A DNA stretch of 64,000 nt, taken from contig NZ_KN525716.1 of NCBI RefSeq assembly GCF_000789235.1, positions 2,648,100 to 2,712,099 on the forward strand, written 5' to 3'. The position numbers and the translations under genes are program-made. Under the pieces are notes generated by a model. It had not been told where the DNA came from and did no database searches. It was given only the letters and a program-made list of their open reading frames with translations. Origin of the DNA: Wocania ichthyoenteri Th78 (GTDB lineage: Bacteria; Bacteroidota; Bacteroidia; Flavobacteriales; Flavobacteriaceae). Shown in pieces: positions 27,084-36,096 of this stretch (position 1 is the stretch's first letter; each line of letters starts with the position of its first letter).

Positions 27084-27820
27084 TGCCCTAGCATCATATC
27101 AGTTAATATATAATTCAATAAAATAATAACTACCGCAGTCCATACAAAAGAGGTTGTACTTGCTTTTCCAACTTCTAGTGCGCCACCTTTCATATAATAC
27201 CCATGAAACGATGGAATAGTGGCTAATACAATAGCGAATATAAAAGTTTTTATAAAAGAGTAAATAACATGGAACACTTCAAAATCGGTTTGTATACCAA
27301 CAATGTAATCTGCTAAAGTTGAATAGCCTCCATAAACACAGGCGGCCATACCGCCTAAAATGCCTAAAAACATACCAATAGCAATGGCAAAAGGATATAA
27401 CATTAACGCTATAGTTTTAGGGAAAACAAGATAATTTAAAGAGTTTATTCCCATAACTTCTAAAGCATCAATTTGTTCTGTAACACGCATTGTGCCTATA
27501 CTTGACGTTATAAAAGAACCTACTTTACCAGCCATAATAATAGAGGTGAATGTTGGTGCGAATTCTAGAACAACAGACTGTCTGGTAGCAAAGCCTACAA
27601 GGTATTTTGGAATTAATGGGTTGTCTATATTTAACGCTGTTTGTATGGTTATAACGCCGCCAACAAAAAACGATATAAAAGCAATTATACCGAGAGAACC
27701 AATAATTAGGTCATCAATATCTTTTAAGATTAGTTGTTTCATAACACTCCACTTAGTGGGTTTGCGAAACATTTCTGCAATCATTAAAAAATAAGATCCA
27801 ATATTATGAAGGTAAGTCAT
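27080..27820 (-). CDS. MlaE-family ABC transporter permease
   Basis: A 246-residue permease. Motifs include ALEVMGINSLNYLVFPKTIALM, SFITSSIGTMRVTEQIDALEVMG and GYYMKGGALEVGKASTTSFVWT, typical of MlaE. About five hydrophobic segments are visible. An upstream extension to 27928 is open, but ATG 27820 (MTYLHNIGSYFLMIAEMFRKP) gives the usual N-terminus. Together with the downstream MlaF-like ATPase it forms a lipid importer/exporter core; no MCE (MlaD) gene lies next to it in this window. Confidence 0.92.
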   Translation of the reverse strand: MTYLHNIGSYFLMIAEMFRKPTKWSVMKQLILKDIDDLIIGSLGIIAFISFFVGGVITIQTALNIDNPLIPKYLVGFATRQSVVLEFAPTFTSIIMAGKVGSFITSSIGTMRVTEQIDALEVMGINSLNYLVFPKTIALMLYPFAIAIGMFLGILGGMAACVYGGYSTLADYIVGIQTDFEVFHVIYSFIKTFIFAIVLATIPSFHGYYMKGGALEVGKASTTSFVWTAVVIILLNYILTDMMLGQ

Positions 27821-27926
27821 ATAAAAATTTGTTAGTGCTAAAGTAAAAAAAGTTATAGAATTTAACCTTAATTTTAAAATATCATATTTTAAAATATGTA
27901 TTTTTGGAGTTATAATTTTGATAATC

Positions 27927-29594
27927 ATGTTAAAAAACGCAATTACCTTTTTTTTAATTATTTTTTTGTATAACTCTTCATTGGCGCAAAGACCACAAGT
28001 AAAAAAAAAACGAGTACAAGTAGAAACGTTTAATTCTAGGCCAAAATTGGTTGTTGGAATTGTAGTTGATCAAATGCGTTATGATTATTTAACACGTTTT
28101 GAAAGTAAGTTTAGCAACGGTGGATTTAAACGTATGATAAACGAAGGTTTTAATTGTAAAAACAATCATTTTAATTACATTCCAACATATACAGGTCCTG
28201 GGCACGCATCGGTTTATACAGGTACAACACCTCGATATCATGGTGTTATAGGTAATAATTGGTACGATAAAGAAGAGAAGAAAAGTGTGTATTGTGCTGG
28301 CGATAATGCTGTGCAATCTGTTGGGACGTCGGCGAACTCAGGGCAAATGTCTCCGCATAGAATGAAAACCACAACGTTTACAGACGAAAATAGGTTGTTC
28401 ACGCAAATGCGTGGTAAAACAGTAGGCATTTCGATAAAAGATAGAGGCGCTATTTTACCTGCTGGTCATACGGCAAATGCAGCATATTGGTTTCATGGAA
28501 AAGATGAGGGTAACTGGATTTCTAGTACGTTTTATATGAATGAGTTGCCGAAATGGGTAAAGGATTTTAATACTGAACATTCTGTTTCTAAATATTTAAA
28601 AACATGGAATACACTTTATGATATTAATACTTATACTGAAAGTGGTAGTGATTTGAATAGTTTTGAAGGAGGCTATAAAGGAAAAGAAACAGCAACATTT
28701 CCCTATCAATTAGACGTTTTGAAAGATACAAATGGTGGATACGATTTGCTAAAAGCTACAGCTTATGGTAATAGCTTAACTGCAGATTTTGCTCTCGCTG
28801 CTTTGAAGGGAGAGGCTTTGGGTAAAGATGATATTACCGATGTTTTAGCTATAAGTTTTTCTAGTACCGATTATGTAGGTCATAATTTTGGGGTAAACTC
28901 TAAAGAAATTGAAGATGCTTATATTCGATTAGATAAAGATTTAGAACGGTTATTTAATGCTTTAGATAAAGAAGTTGGTCGTGGTAATTATACTGTATTT
29001 TTAACAGCGGACCATGCTGCTGTAAATGTACCAGCATATTTGCAATCGGTTAAAATTCCTTCAGGTTATTTAAATAATGCTAAAACAAAAAAGCAGTTTG
29101 ATACGTTTATGGAACAAACGTTTAAAGCATCAGATTTAGTTGAGAATGTAAGTAATAACCAAATATTTTTAAACCGAGAAAAGATTAAAGTATTGGGGTT
29201 AGAATTAAATGATGTACAGGAAGCTATTGTAAATGAGCTTATTAATTACGAGCATGTAGATAAAGTATATTCAGCTAACACTATGCATGCTACAGAATTT
29301 ACTCGTGGCATTGAAGCATTATTACAAAAAGGGTACAACCAAAAACGCTCTGGTGATATTTTAGTACTTTCAGATCCTGCGTTTATATCTTATCATAAAA
29401 CAGGGTCAACACATGGTAGTGGTTTAAATTACGATACTCATGTGCCTTTATTATTTTTCGGAAAAGGAATAAAGCATGGACAAACACTACAAAAAACAGA
29501 AATTACAGATATTGCTCCAACCATGTCTGCTTTATTAGGGATTAGTTTTCCAAACGGTGCTATTGGTAAACCATTAGAATTTATTTTAGATTAG
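27927..29594 (+). CDS. Alkaline phosphatase superfamily protein, PafA-like
   Basis: A 555-residue exported phosphatase with signal peptide MLKNAITFFLIIFLYNSSLAQ. Motifs are KLVVGIVVDQMRYDYL (metal-binding Asp), the nucleophile region IPTYTGPGHASVYTGTTP, FSSTDYVGHNFG, LTADHAAVNVP (metal Asp/His), and the C-terminal GSTHGSGLNYDTHVPLLFFG. These match the flavobacterial PafA group of periplasmic, calcium/zinc-independent-type or zinc monoesterases; the exact metal use is not certain. The frame is open from TTG 27918, but ATG 27927 leads straight into the signal peptide. Confidence 0.9.
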   Translation: MLKNAITFFLIIFLYNSSLAQRPQVKKKRVQVETFNSRPKLVVGIVVDQMRYDYLTRFESKFSNGGFKRMINEGFNCKNNHFNYIPTYTGPGHASVYTGTTPRYHGVIGNNWYDKEEKKSVYCAGDNAVQSVGTSANSGQMSPHRMKTTTFTDENRLFTQMRGKTVGISIKDRGAILPAGHTANAAYWFHGKDEGNWISSTFYMNELPKWVKDFNTEHSVSKYLKTWNTLYDINTYTESGSDLNSFEGGYKGKETATFPYQLDVLKDTNGGYDLLKATAYGNSLTADFALAALKGEALGKDDITDVLAISFSSTDYVGHNFGVNSKEIEDAYIRLDKDLERLFNALDKEVGRGNYTVFLTADHAAVNVPAYLQSVKIPSGYLNNAKTKKQFDTFMEQTFKASDLVENVSNNQIFLNREKIKVLGLELNDVQEAIVNELINYEHVDKVYSANTMHATEFTRGIEALLQKGYNQKRSGDILVLSDPAFISYHKTGSTHGSGLNYDTHVPLLFFGKGIKHGQTLQKTEITDIAPTMSALLGISFPNGAIGKPLEFILD

Positions 29595-29596
29595 TT

Positions 29597-30403
29597 TTGA
29601 GTAAACGTACATTATATTCAACCGTCGCAGTTTTAATCATTTTTGGAGTTTATGGATATGAATATTTTTTAAATGAAGAAGAAAAAGCTGAAGTTGTTTT
29701 TGAGGGTAAATCAACTAAGAACGATACTAACGAATATTTTTTACCAACTAGTACAACTGGTCAAATAATTCATCATGAAGGGTATTCCTTATCTTATAGT
29801 GAGTCTCATGAGCAAGCTGAATGGGTAGCTTACGAATTGAAGAAATCACATCTTTCAAACACCAATTTTAAACGCCCATATTTCGAGATAGATAAAGCCG
29901 TAAAAACAGGCGCTGCTAATTGGCGTAATTATAAAAAATCGGGTTACGATCGCGGACATTTATGTCCTGCTGGCGACAGGAGATATAGTCAATCTGCGCA
30001 TGATGAAACGTTTTTAACCAGTAATATAAGTCCGCAAAAACACGATTTTAATTCTGGAATATGGAATACCTTAGAACAAAAAGTGAGGTATTGGGCAAGT
30101 AAATACAATGGTGTTTTTATTGTTACTGGAGGCGTTTTAAATGGTAAAATGAAGACTATTGGAGATGAGGCAGTTTCGGTACCTAATCAGTTTTATAAAG
30201 TGTTAATTGATAATAATACAGGCAAAACAAAAATGATTGCCTTTTTAATACCTCACAAAGAATCTAATAAACCGTTATATGAGTTTGTAGTTTCAGTTGA
30301 TACAATTGAAAAATTAACAGGAATTGATTTTTTTCCAGAATTAGATGATGCTATTGAGAACAAATTAGAGGCATCCAGTAGTTATAAAGGTTGGAGTTTT
30401 TAG
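29597..30403 (+). CDS. DNA/RNA non-specific endonuclease (NUC1 family)
   Basis: A 268-residue nuclease with an N-terminal membrane anchor or signal (residues 6-22). The beta-beta-alpha-metal motif is DRGHLCPAGD (118-127, general base His121), with the metal-binding Asn152 in HDFNSGIW followed by Glu160 in NTLEQKVR. It starts at TTG only 2 bases after the phosphatase stop, so the two are co-transcribed. Together with the phosphatase, this suggests scavenging of nucleotides and phosphate from extracellular nucleic acid. Confidence 0.93.
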   Translation: MSKRTLYSTVAVLIIFGVYGYEYFLNEEEKAEVVFEGKSTKNDTNEYFLPTSTTGQIIHHEGYSLSYSESHEQAEWVAYELKKSHLSNTNFKRPYFEIDKAVKTGAANWRNYKKSGYDRGHLCPAGDRRYSQSAHDETFLTSNISPQKHDFNSGIWNTLEQKVRYWASKYNGVFIVTGGVLNGKMKTIGDEAVSVPNQFYKVLIDNNTGKTKMIAFLIPHKESNKPLYEFVVSVDTIEKLTGIDFFPELDDAIENKLEASSSYKGWSF

Positions 30404-30406
30404 TTT

Positions 30407-30480
30407 TGTTAGTTGTTAGTTGTTAGTTGTTAGTTGTTAGTGTCATACTGAGCGCAGTCGAAGTACAGTCGAAGTATCTC
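30407..30480. repeat. GTTAGTT tandem array followed by CTGAGCGCAGTCGAAG element
   Basis: Four to five copies of a TTAGTTG unit (about 30410-30440) are followed by CTGAGCGCAGTCGAAG (30448-30463). The end of that element is duplicated in tandem: CAGTCGAAGTA at 30455-30465 and 30466-30476. The core CTGAGNNCANTCGAAG also occurs inside two coding regions (40440-40455 and 52831-52880). It lies between the convergent nuclease and glycosyltransferase genes. Confidence 0.7.
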
Positions 30481-30483
30481 ATT

Positions 30484-31344
30484 TTACAGATGTTTATTTT
30501 TCAACTTATTCATAATGCCTTTCCATCGTAAACCTCTAATAAATGCACCTTCTTTTTCAGAAACCAGATAGTCTAGTTTCTCTTTTTTAGCTTTAAAATA
30601 TCCAGCTAAATAATCTTTAAATAAGCCAAAGTTTTTCTTTTTATAAGCTAGCTTTAATGCAGAAATAAAAGTGATTATAAAACCATAACGCATTTTGTAC
30701 ATAGCTTCACCTTGCAAATATTTTGATGCTTTATTGTAGCTAATCCCTGTAGGTTTTAAGTGCTTTACTTTAAGGGTTTCATCAGTTAAAATAGTCCAAC
30801 CGTAAAATTGTGCTAGTAACTCATCAACAGTGTCCCAGCCCATTGATGGTTTTAGTTTTCCTATTTGTTTAAAACAGTCCTTTCTATAAGTTTTTAATGC
30901 ACCACGAATATGGTCTTTATTTGTTAAGTTTTCCAATACCCATTCATTGTTTTTTTCTATATAGCAAAACCCAGCAGCCATACCTAGTTTTTCATTGTTT
31001 TTAAAATGAAAAGTGAGTTGCTCTAAATAGTTTTCAGGAAAAATTAAATCTGCATCAAATTTACAGATAGCATCATAATCAGCATCTAAAGTTTCAAAGC
31101 CTTTATAAAAAGCCTTTATGATTTTTGAACCTGGTAAATGCTGATTTGAAGATTTTGAGTTTATTAGCGAAATCCAAGTGTGCTTTTCAGTGAAAACTTC
31201 AACAATATCTTGAGTTTTATCTGTGGAATTATCATTAACTACAACTACCCTTTTTGGTAAAAGGGTTTGATTTATCAACGAATCTAAAGTGAGTCCTATT
31301 GAAGCTTCTTCGTTATGTGCAGGAATGATGATGTAGAAATTCAA
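30484..31344 (-). CDS. Glycosyltransferase family 2
   Basis: A 286-residue GT-A fold enzyme. It starts IIIPAHNEEASIGLTLDSLINQ and has the nucleotide/metal-binding aspartates in VVVNDNSTDKT and CKFDADLIFPENYL. The start codon appears to be TTG (31342-31344); no better in-frame ATG precedes it. No membrane segment is obvious. It lies 93 bases downstream of a methyltransferase gene in the same direction, with a small repeat between. Donor and acceptor sugars are unknown. Confidence 0.9.
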   Translation of the reverse strand: MNFYIIIPAHNEEASIGLTLDSLINQTLLPKRVVVVNDNSTDKTQDIVEVFTEKHTWISLINSKSSNQHLPGSKIIKAFYKGFETLDADYDAICKFDADLIFPENYLEQLTFHFKNNEKLGMAAGFCYIEKNNEWVLENLTNKDHIRGALKTYRKDCFKQIGKLKPSMGWDTVDELLAQFYGWTILTDETLKVKHLKPTGISYNKASKYLQGEAMYKMRYGFIITFISALKLAYKKKNFGLFKDYLAGYFKAKKEKLDYLVSEKEGAFIRGLRWKGIMNKLKNKHL

Positions 31345-31402
31345 AAGTTTAAAGTTTAATATTCAAAGTTAAGATAATTCAAATTTCGAAAAATTGATAA
31401 GA

Positions 31403-31434
31403 GATTGCCACGTCCTTCGTCCTCACAATGACGT
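31403..31434. repeat. Intergenic GATTGCCACG…CAATGACG repeat
   Basis: A 32-base element, GATTGCCACGTCC … TCACAATGACGT. It matches the inner unit of the composite repeat at 17878-17909 with few differences. It is a dispersed intergenic repeat of the flavobacterial type. Confidence 0.6.
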
Positions 31435-31437
31435 CCA

Positions 31438-31962
31438 TTATTTTACCCGTTCAGCATAAACAATATAATACCTTGGTGTAAACCACCGCAAAACCGGTCT
31501 GACACCAATTTTTTTAGTTGGATTGGTCCATTTTTTACTATCTGTAATTTTCCAACCTGCTTTCTCCAATAACCAATCAAACTGCCAATCTTCAAACTCG
31601 TGATAATGTCTGTCTAGCATATCTGTTTTACTTCGGTAAGCTGAAGAAAACCATAATTTAAGCGGGACGCTAGCGACTAACTTATCAGCTTTAATGGATT
31701 TTAAAACGGTAAAAGGAGATAGTAAATGTTCGAATATTTCGAAAGCTGTAATAACTTCAGCTTTAGTATTTGTAATGGTTGAGGTGTCAACATCTAAATC
31801 TTCACCTTTAGTGTTTTCAACTTTATAACCATGCTCTTGCATGATTTTGGTAAACGGATTTTCAACGCCTAAATCTAAAATAGTTTCGGAAATAGAAACG
31901 TGTTTGCTTAAAAATTGAATGGTATGCTTAAAGCGTTTATTAGGATAGCTTTTCTCGTACAT
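31438..31962 (-). CDS. Class I SAM-dependent methyltransferase
   Basis: A 174-residue protein with SAM-binding motif I ILDLGVENPF (about 28-37), an acidic post-I position in KGEDLDVD, and motif II AEVITAFEIFEHLLSPF. The sequence type resembles small Methyltransf_11/23 enzymes. It starts 2 bases after the stop of the KAS III-like gene, so the two are almost certainly co-transcribed. The substrate is unknown; neighbours suggest a lipid or glycan product. Confidence 0.87.
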   Translation of the reverse strand: MYEKSYPNKRFKHTIQFLSKHVSISETILDLGVENPFTKIMQEHGYKVENTKGEDLDVDTSTITNTKAEVITAFEIFEHLLSPFTVLKSIKADKLVASVPLKLWFSSAYRSKTDMLDRHYHEFEDWQFDWLLEKAGWKITDSKKWTNPTKKIGVRPVLRWFTPRYYIVYAERVK

Positions 31963-31964
31963 TG

Positions 31965-33023
31965 TTAATGTTTGTATACAACAGCATTAATATTCATGCC
32001 AGCACCAACACTAGCAAACATAATAATATCGCCCTTGTTTATGTGTTGATTTTCCAATTCGCCTTTTAAAATCATGTCGTATAAAGTAGGAATAGTTGCC
32101 ACACTAGAATTGCCTAATTTGCCAATAGTCATTGGCATAATGTTTTCTGGCATTTCCATATTGTAAAGTTTATAAAAACGCTTAACAATGGCTTCATCCA
32201 TCTTTTCATTGGCTTGATGGATGAGAATCTTTTTTAGGTCTTTAATATCTATGCCGCTTTTATCTAAGCAAGATTTCATAGCTTTTGGTACATTGCTAAT
32301 GGCAAATTCATAAATTTTTCTGCCATACATTTTTATGTATCGGCGTTTATCATTTATGTCTGGATTATTTGTTTCTCCAAAAAAGATAAAATGAGCTTCA
32401 TCTAAAGCAAAAGTGGCTGTTTCGTGGGCTATTATACCGCCTTCATCATTTATAGATTCGACGATAACTGCTCCTGCGCCATCACTATATATCATGGAAT
32501 CTCTATCGTGCGGGTCTATAACACGAGATAAGGTTTCGGCACCAATAACTAAACACTTTTTTGCAATTCCAGATTTAATAAAAGCATTAGCTTGAATAAC
32601 ACCTTCTATCCAACCTGGGCATCCAAAAAGCACATCGTAACCAACACATTTGGAGTTTTCAATTTTTAAAAGGTGTTTAACTCTTGATGCGATACTTGGT
32701 ACAGTATCACTTTGTTCTGTATTATGTTTTACATCGCCATAATTATGAGCAACAATAATATAATCTAAATCTTCACGATTAATATTTGCGTTTTCAATAG
32801 CTTTTTCGGCTGCAAAAAAAGCAATATCTGAAGTGTTTACAGCTTTTTTAGCATAGCGACGTTCATCAATTCCAGTAATAGCTTTAAATTTTTCTACAAT
32901 AACTTCATTTGAAGCATTTATAGTTGAGCCATCACTATTTAAAAATTGATGCTGATAAAAATCTTCATTTTTTTCAACATTATTAGGAATATAACTTCCA
33001 GTTCCTGTGATTTTTATAGTCAT
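31965..33023 (-). CDS. 3-oxoacyl-ACP synthase III (KAS III) family protein
   Basis: A 352-residue thiolase-fold condensing enzyme. The catalytic triad is visible: Cys135 (VLFGCPGWIEG), His269 (ILIHQANEKM) and Asn305 (GKLGNSSVATIP). This is the FabH-type C-H-N arrangement. It lies apart from fatty acid synthesis genes (no plsX, fabD or acpP here) and heads a methyltransferase–glycosyltransferase gene group, so a specialised lipid or secondary product is more likely than housekeeping FabH. It starts 14 bases after the base of the gcvP terminator hairpin. Confidence 0.9.
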   Translation of the reverse strand: MTIKITGTGSYIPNNVEKNEDFYQHQFLNSDGSTINASNEVIVEKFKAITGIDERRYAKKAVNTSDIAFFAAEKAIENANINREDLDYIIVAHNYGDVKHNTEQSDTVPSIASRVKHLLKIENSKCVGYDVLFGCPGWIEGVIQANAFIKSGIAKKCLVIGAETLSRVIDPHDRDSMIYSDGAGAVIVESINDEGGIIAHETATFALDEAHFIFFGETNNPDINDKRRYIKMYGRKIYEFAISNVPKAMKSCLDKSGIDIKDLKKILIHQANEKMDEAIVKRFYKLYNMEMPENIMPMTIGKLGNSSVATIPTLYDMILKGELENQHINKGDIIMFASVGAGMNINAVVYKH

Positions 33024-33036
33024 AAAATAAAAAATT

Positions 33037-33085
33037 GCCTTTAATTATAAACTAAAAACCAAGATACTAGTTTATAATTAAAGGC
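33037..33085 (-). terminator. Terminator of gcvP, with alternative hairpin
   Basis: A perfect 18-bp inverted repeat (33037-33054 with 33068-33085), 13-base loop, followed on the minus strand by AATTTTTTATTTT. Part of the loop (AAAACCAAG) can also pair with CTTTGGTTTT (33088-33097), which would break this stem. On the minus strand the loop also includes TATCTTGG, a near -7 box that could start the KAS III-like gene. Confidence 0.75.
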
Positions 33086-33126
33086 TACTTTGGTTTTGTT
33101 ATAATTTACGATGTTCAAAAGCGTAA

Positions 33127-35976
33127 TTAAGCTTCGGCATAAGCTTCAATAGGCGTACAAGAGCAAATTAAATTTCTGTCTCCATAAGCATCGTCAACAC
33201 GTCTTACACTTGGCCAAAACTTATTGTCTTTTACATAATCCAAAGGGAAAGCTGCTTCTTGTCTTGTATATGGAAACTGCCATTCATCATTTGTAACCAT
33301 GTCTAATGTATGCGGTGCATTTTTAAGGACATTATTGGTGTCGTCTTTTGAAGATTGGTTGATTTCTTTTTTAATTGAAATCATGGCATCACAAAAACGA
33401 TCCATTTCAGCTTTACTTTCGCTTTCAGTAGGTTCTATCATTAACGTTCCTGCTACAGGAAATGATACTGTTGGTGCATGGAAACCATAATCCATTAATC
33501 GTTTCGCAATGTCAGTAACTTCTATGCCGTTTTCTTTAAAAGCTCTACAATCTACTATCATTTCGTGTGCTGCACGACCGCGTTCTCCTGAATACAATGT
33601 GTCAAAACTACCTTGTAAACGTTGCTTTATATAATTAGCATTTAAAATAGCTATTTTAGTAGATTGTGTTAAACCTTCTGCTCCGAGCATTTTAATGTAA
33701 CCATAAGAAATTAAGCAGGCTAAAGCAGATCCAAAAGGCGCAGCAGAAATTGCTGTAATGGCTTTGTCTCCGCCAGTTTTTACCACAGGGTTTCCAGGTA
33801 AAAAAGGAACGAGTTGTTTTGCAACACAAATTGGGCCAACACCGGGACCACCACCACCATGGGGAATTGCAAAGGTTTTATGTAAGTTTAAGTGACAAAC
33901 GTCTGCTCCAATATTACCTGGATTTGTTAACCCAACTTGTGCGTTCATGTTGGCGCCATCCATATAAACTTGTCCCCCATTATCATGAATAATCTGTGTA
34001 ACTTCTTTAATAGCTGATTCGTAAACACCATGTGTTGATGGGTAGGTTACCATTAAGCAAGATAAATTATCTTTATATAATTCGGCTTTTTCGCGTAAAT
34101 CGTCGACATCAATATTACCTTCTACTGTAGATTTGGTAACTACCACCTTCATACCTGCCATAACAGCACTTGCAGGATTTGTGCCATGAGCAGAAGACGG
34201 AATCAAACAGATGTTTCTATGATGATCTCCACGCGATTCGTGGTATGCTTTAATAACCATCAAACCTGCAAACTCACCTTGAGCTCCAGAATTTGGTTGT
34301 AAAGAGGTTGCTGCAAAACCAGTAATTTCGGTTAATTGATCTTCTAATTCTTTTAAAATAGTTAAGTAGCCTTTAGCTTGTTTAAGTGGCGCGAACGGAT
34401 GAATATTTCCCCATTTAAACCAACTTAATGGCAGCATTTCTGCTGCTGCATTTAATTTCATGGTACAAGAGCCTAAAGAAATCATAGAGTGATTTAATGA
34501 TAAGTCTTTACGTTCTAACGATTTTATGTAACGCATCAATTCAGTTTCTGAATGATAGGTGTTAAAAACTACATCTGTTAAAAACTCAGATGTTCTTTTA
34601 ACAGACTTCTCAATATTATTGGCGTTTTCTATAGATTTGATTTCAATAGTTTCCTTTTGAGCAGCTTCAGCAAATACAGAAATTAAATAATTAATATCTC
34701 TAATGGCTGTAGTTTCATTAATTGAAATAGTAACAGTTTCTTTATCCGGATAAAATAAATTTATTTTCTTTTCTTTAGCAATTGCCTTTATTTTTTTTGA
34801 ATCTGTTTTAATTTGGAGTGTGTCAAAAAACGAAGTGTTAGATTGACTATATCCCAGTTTTTCTAAAGTATTTGCTAATGTTGATGTTGCATTATGTACA
34901 TTATTTGCAATAAATTTTAAGCCTTTTGGACCATGATATACACCGTACATGCCAGCCATAACTGCTAAAAGAACTTGTGCTGTACAAATATTAGATGTGG
35001 CTTTATCTCGTTTTATATGTTGCTCGCGAGTTTGCAATGCCATACGTAAGGCTCTGTTGCCATTAGCATCTTTTGTTACACCAATAATACGCCCGGGAAT
35101 ATCACGTTTATAAGCTTCTTTAGTTGCGAAATAGGCTGCGTGTGGACCACCATAACCCATCGGGATTCCGAAGCGTTGTGTTGTGCCAACAACCACATCG
35201 GCACCAAATTTGCCTGGGGCCTCAAGCTTTACTAAACTTAAAATATCGGCTGCAACGGCTACTTTAATTTCAGCATCATTCGCTTTACTAATAAAAGATT
35301 TTATGTCTGTAATTTGACCATCCTTTCCTGGGTATTGTAAAATAGCTCCGAAAAATTCATTGGAAAAACTAAAAATATCTTCATCTCCAATTACTAATTC
35401 AATACCAATAGGATTTGCTCTTGTTTGCAAAAGTGATAAGGTTTGTGGTAAAATGTTTTTAGAAACAAAAAACTTATTTACGCCAGCTTTTTTCTGACTA
35501 CGTTCGCGAACCGCAAACAATAAACTCATAGCTTCTGCTGCTGCAGTGCTTTCATCTAATAAAGAGGCATTTGCAATTTCCATTCCTGTTAAATCAATAA
35601 CCATGGTTTGGAAATTTAAAAGAGCTTCTAATCTACCTTGAGCAATTTCTGCTTGATACGGTGTATATGCCGTATACCAACCTGGGTTTTCAAGAATGTT
35701 TCTTTGTATAACGGCAGGCATAACGTTAGGATGATATCCTAATCCGATATAGGTTTTACGCGCTTTATTTAATTTAGATAAATCATGAATGTGAAGTAAA
35801 TACTCATGTTCAGTCATGGGCTCGTCTAAATTCAATCCGTTTTTTAAACGAATATCATCTGGCACAGTTTCGTGAATTAATTGGTCTAAAGAGTCAACAC
35901 CTATAGTTTTTAACATAAGATTTTGGTCGTCTTCTCTCGGACCAATATGACGCAATGCAAAAGCGTTTGTATTCAT
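33127..35976 (-). CDS. gcvP: Glycine dehydrogenase (decarboxylating), P-protein
   Basis: The PLP-dependent P-protein of the glycine cleavage system. At 949 residues it is the fused (homodimeric) form with both halves. The N-half has [15 protein letters not shown]-type and [10 protein letters not shown] residues. The C-half contains the PLP lysine Lys700 in [15 protein letters not shown] and the pairing aspartate and histidine in [14 protein letters not shown] and [15 protein letters not shown]. The genes for the T and H proteins are not in this window. A perfect -7 box lies 27 bases before the start, and a strong terminator follows. Confidence 0.98.
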   Translation of the reverse strand: MNTNAFALRHIGPREDDQNLMLKTIGVDSLDQLIHETVPDDIRLKNGLNLDEPMTEHEYLLHIHDLSKLNKARKTYIGLGYHPNVMPAVIQRNILENPGWYTAYTPYQAEIAQGRLEALLNFQTMVIDLTGMEIANASLLDESTAAAEAMSLLFAVRERSQKKAGVNKFFVSKNILPQTLSLLQTRANPIGIELVIGDEDIFSFSNEFFGAILQYPGKDGQITDIKSFISKANDAEIKVAVAADILSLVKLEAPGKFGADVVVGTTQRFGIPMGYGGPHAAYFATKEAYKRDIPGRIIGVTKDANGNRALRMALQTREQHIKRDKATSNICTAQVLLAVMAGMYGVYHGPKGLKFIANNVHNATSTLANTLEKLGYSQSNTSFFDTLQIKTDSKKIKAIAKEKKINLFYPDKETVTISINETTAIRDINYLISVFAEAAQKETIEIKSIENANNIEKSVKRTSEFLTDVVFNTYHSETELMRYIKSLERKDLSLNHSMISLGSCTMKLNAAAEMLPLSWFKWGNIHPFAPLKQAKGYLTILKELEDQLTEITGFAATSLQPNSGAQGEFAGLMVIKAYHESRGDHHRNICLIPSSAHGTNPASAVMAGMKVVVTKSTVEGNIDVDDLREKAELYKDNLSCLMVTYPSTHGVYESAIKEVTQIIHDNGGQVYMDGANMNAQVGLTNPGNIGADVCHLNLHKTFAIPHGGGGPGVGPICVAKQLVPFLPGNPVVKTGGDKAITAISAAPFGSALACLISYGYIKMLGAEGLTQSTKIAILNANYIKQRLQGSFDTLYSGERGRAAHEMIVDCRAFKENGIEVTDIAKRLMDYGFHAPTVSFPVAGTLMIEPTESESKAEMDRFCDAMISIKKEINQSSKDDTNNVLKNAPHTLDMVTNDEWQFPYTRQEAAFPLDYVKDNKFWPSVRRVDDAYGDRNLICSCTPIEAYAEA

Positions 35977-36002
35977 TAAAGTTCGATATTTTATATAATT
36001 CG

Positions 36003-36010
36003 CAAAAATA
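36003..36010 (-). promoter_or_regulatory. -7 box of gcvP
   Basis: A perfect TATTTTTG on the minus strand, 27 bases before the gcvP start codon. No TTG at the expected distance. Confidence 0.45.
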
Positions 36011-36059
36011 CATAATATAATTCGCGAATAAATACTTAAAATAGAAAGTTTTTAACCAT

Positions 36060-36092
36060 TTGAAAACGTTATTAACAGTTTGCTTATTTTTG
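36060..36092 (+). promoter_or_regulatory. Promoter of the UbiA-like gene
   Basis: TTG at 36060-36062, a 22-base spacer and TATTTTTG at 36085-36092. The box ends 4 bases before the start codon, so the mRNA would be practically leaderless. Confidence 0.5.
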
Positions 36093-36096
36093 TAAT

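Noticed and set aside
35977-36096. Glycine riboswitch upstream of gcvP
   Set aside because: The gap is only 120 bases, AT-rich, and shared with a divergent gene. No tandem aptamer-like stems or conserved purine-rich junctions can be seen.
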